Shown piece after piece: positions 7,442-8,481 of a DNA stretch of 8,481 nucleotides. Position 1 is the stretch's first letter; each line of letters begins with the position of its first letter. Both the position numbers and the translations under genes were made by a program. The DNA is taken from NCBI GenBank assembly GCA_964467615.1, contig CAYXRK010000201.1, positions 1-8,481 on the forward strand, written 5' to 3'. This DNA is from CAYXRK01 sp964467615. GTDB lineage: Bacteria; Hydrogenedentota; Hydrogenedentia; Hydrogenedentales; GCA-2746185. The notes under the pieces are model-generated. The model made no database searches. It had not been told where the DNA came from and saw only the letters and a program-made list of their open reading frames with translations.

Positions 7442-7482
7442 CGCTCATTCGCACGCCGCGCAGTCCGCAAAACCGGCGGGAC

Positions 7483-8166
7483 TCAGTTGTCCAAATCAAT
7501 TCGGACGCCCTCGCGGCGCGCGATTTCGATTATCACCCGCTCGTCGTCTGTTTCCCACTCGCGTTCGCCGCAAGCAATCGGCTCGATCCGGGAGTCTGTC
7601 CGTCCGGCTGCGCGCCAGAGCTGCATCACGGAATCGTGCGTCCGATCGTGATCGAATCGCGGTGATACGACCACGAGATCGATATCGCTCCATTCGCCGG
7701 CTTGGCCTCGCGCATGGGAACCGAACAAAATTCCGAAGCGTACATCAATGTTGTCATTCGCGAGTGACCTTAGATAACGACGCGTGCTCGCCACTACAGA
7801 TTCGTCAACCGATACACCAAGTCCTTTCGAGGAATCGGTTTCTATATTTTCGTTCACAACGGGAGATTCAAAGTCATCCGAGCAATAGTCCGAGTCGCGA
7901 TGTCTGGTCAACTCTTCCAACGTGTCCTTTAGTTCGCCTGACATTTCCAGTTTCGCTAGTTCGGCCAAGCGAACGAGATTGTGCGTTCTTGGGGGAATGT
8001 CCGACGTCTCTCTGCACACGAGAGCTTTCAACGCCTTTTCTACGGACAAGTGAACGAAGAACAGGGCCTGTCGATTTATGCCTTTATCGATCAGTATCTG
8101 CGCCACCCCCATGTCCTCCCTCGCGCCACTACGCCAATACGATATGTGCTTCTCGACATTGACCAT
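7483..8166 (-). CDS. Fused HEPN-nucleotidyltransferase (MNT-type) protein
   Basis: A 227-residue protein joining two domains normally encoded by adjacent genes in HEPN/MNT toxin-antitoxin pairs. Residues 5-135 are HEPN: YWRSGAREDMGVAQILIDKG (10-29), FFVHLSVEKALKALV (36-50) and PPRTHNLVRLAEL (58-70). Residues 140-227 are a minimal nucleotidyltransferase with the FGSHARG loop (148-154) and SDID (160-163), which supply two metal-binding Asp residues. Glu195 (RIEPIACG) may stand in for the third. In known pairs the MNT protein adds AMP to the HEPN RNase and silences it. The canonical R-x4-6-H RNase motif is not seen in the expected C-terminal part of HEPN, so nuclease activity is doubtful. The central third is clearly more AT-rich than its flanks (for example 25/60 GC at 7801-7860). 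It starts 4 bases after the peptidase stop, suggesting translational coupling; the Shine-Dalgarno site is weak. Domain calls are firm; function is open. Confidence 0.88.
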   Translation of the reverse strand: MVNVEKHISYWRSGAREDMGVAQILIDKGINRQALFFVHLSVEKALKALVCRETSDIPPRTHNLVRLAELAKLEMSGELKDTLEELTRHRDSDYCSDDFESPVVNENIETDSSKGLGVSVDESVVASTRRYLRSLANDNIDVRFGILFGSHARGQAGEWSDIDLVVVSPRFDHDRTHDSVMQLWRAAGRTDSRIEPIACGEREWETDDERVIIEIARREGVRIDLDN

Positions 8167-8170
8167 GCCG

Positions 8171-8481
8171 CTATTCTGTCCTGGGCGCGTTCCGATAATC
8201 CAGCGGCGGCGCCTGGCCCTCGTCGAGCAGGGCGTTATACGGCTTGTCCTTGCGCTTCTCGTCGAGTTCTTTCTTCGCTGCCATCAACGTCGCGGGATCG
8301 TGAATTAGGTCCCAGGCCGTCGCGGACAACACCTTCGCCGCGAGCATCATTCCCTTCTTGCCCAGGGTGGTTGCGCCACACGCCGTCGCTTGCCACGAGT
8401 GCCCCGGCGTTCCGGGGGCCCAGCACGCCGTGGTGAAGCCCACGGTAGGCACGATCCAGGAAACGTCGCCTACGTCGGTGG
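8171..8481 (-). CDS. AbgB-like M20 family metallopeptidase/amidohydrolase, C-terminal fragment (5' end outside window)
   Basis: The frame runs off the right edge. The visible 103 codons are the C-terminus of a protein like the B subunit of p-aminobenzoyl-glutamate hydrolase, a zinc-dependent M20 enzyme that splits an amide bond next to glutamate. Reading in from the edge gives TDVGDVSWIVPTVGFTTACW, a signature of this subfamily, followed by GTPGHSWQATACGAT, whose His is in the position expected for a metal ligand, and then the helical tail ending NAPRTE. The GTG at 8452 is not the real start because the conserved motif continues upstream of it. Many distant bacteria carry AbgB-like genes annotated simply as amidohydrolase, so the true substrate is uncertain. 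It is the first visible gene of a probable minus-strand transcript with the HEPN-nucleotidyltransferase and the thiolase-like gene. Confidence 0.85.
   Translation of the reverse strand, partial: TDVGDVSWIVPTVGFTTACWAPGTPGHSWQATACGATTLGKKGMMLAAKVLSATAWDLIHDPATLMAAKKELDEKRKDKPYNALLDEGQAPPLDYRNAPRTE

Noticed and set aside
8049..8073. Arg32-x6-His39 in the HEPN domain as the RNase motif
   Set aside because: The spacing fits, but the residues are in the second helix, where family members usually have Gln near this point, and not in the C-terminal part where the catalytic motif normally lies.
7662..8162. Open frame of 166 codons on the plus strand opposite the HEPN-nucleotidyltransferase
   Set aside because: It is rich in Arg, Ser and Pro, has no family features and mirrors a gene with two clear domains.

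Overview
The window looks like chromosomal DNA from a Gram-negative-type bacterium, probably of the Planctomycetes / Lentisphaerae / Candidatus Hydrogenedentes kind. This is inferred from two gene types that are frequent there: an ECF sigma factor fused to a membrane segment and a long extracytoplasmic tail, and a Tat-exported Gfo/Idh/MocA oxidoreductase. No rRNA, tRNA, insertion sequence, CRISPR array or phage gene was seen. The window holds five complete genes and two genes cut by its edges. The largest gap between genes is about 140 bases.

Layout. 2-2695 (+) is a sigma-factor fusion that begins before the window: sigma regions 2 and 4, one transmembrane helix, then about six carboxypeptidase-regulatory-like beta modules. 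2812-3480 (+) is an isoprenylcysteine-methyltransferase-type membrane protein. It converges on 3566-4384 (-), a classical short-chain dehydrogenase. A clear intrinsic terminator (4434-4470) separates that gene from 4526-5833 (-), the Tat-exported Gfo/Idh/MocA oxidoreductase, which has its own recognisable promoter (5882-5910). 5942-7441 (-) is a thiolase-like protein (TLP1 type) that lacks the thiolase nucleophile. 7483-8166 (-) is a HEPN domain fused to a nucleotidyltransferase domain. 8171-8481 (-) is the C-terminal end of an AbgB-like M20 peptidase.

How they may work together. The three rightmost genes lie head to tail with gaps of 4 and 41 bases and are probably co-transcribed, but their functions share no obvious pathway. 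The oxidoreductase and the dehydrogenase appear to be separate transcription units. The sigma fusion looks like a one-protein surface-signalling device that carries sensor, membrane anchor and sigma factor in one chain. A strong internal ribosome-binding site sits just before its membrane segment and may allow the sensor part to be made separately. I see no convincing new multi-gene system. The most unusual items are the sigma fusion with its internal start and the single-chain HEPN-nucleotidyltransferase, which is markedly more AT-rich than its flanks.
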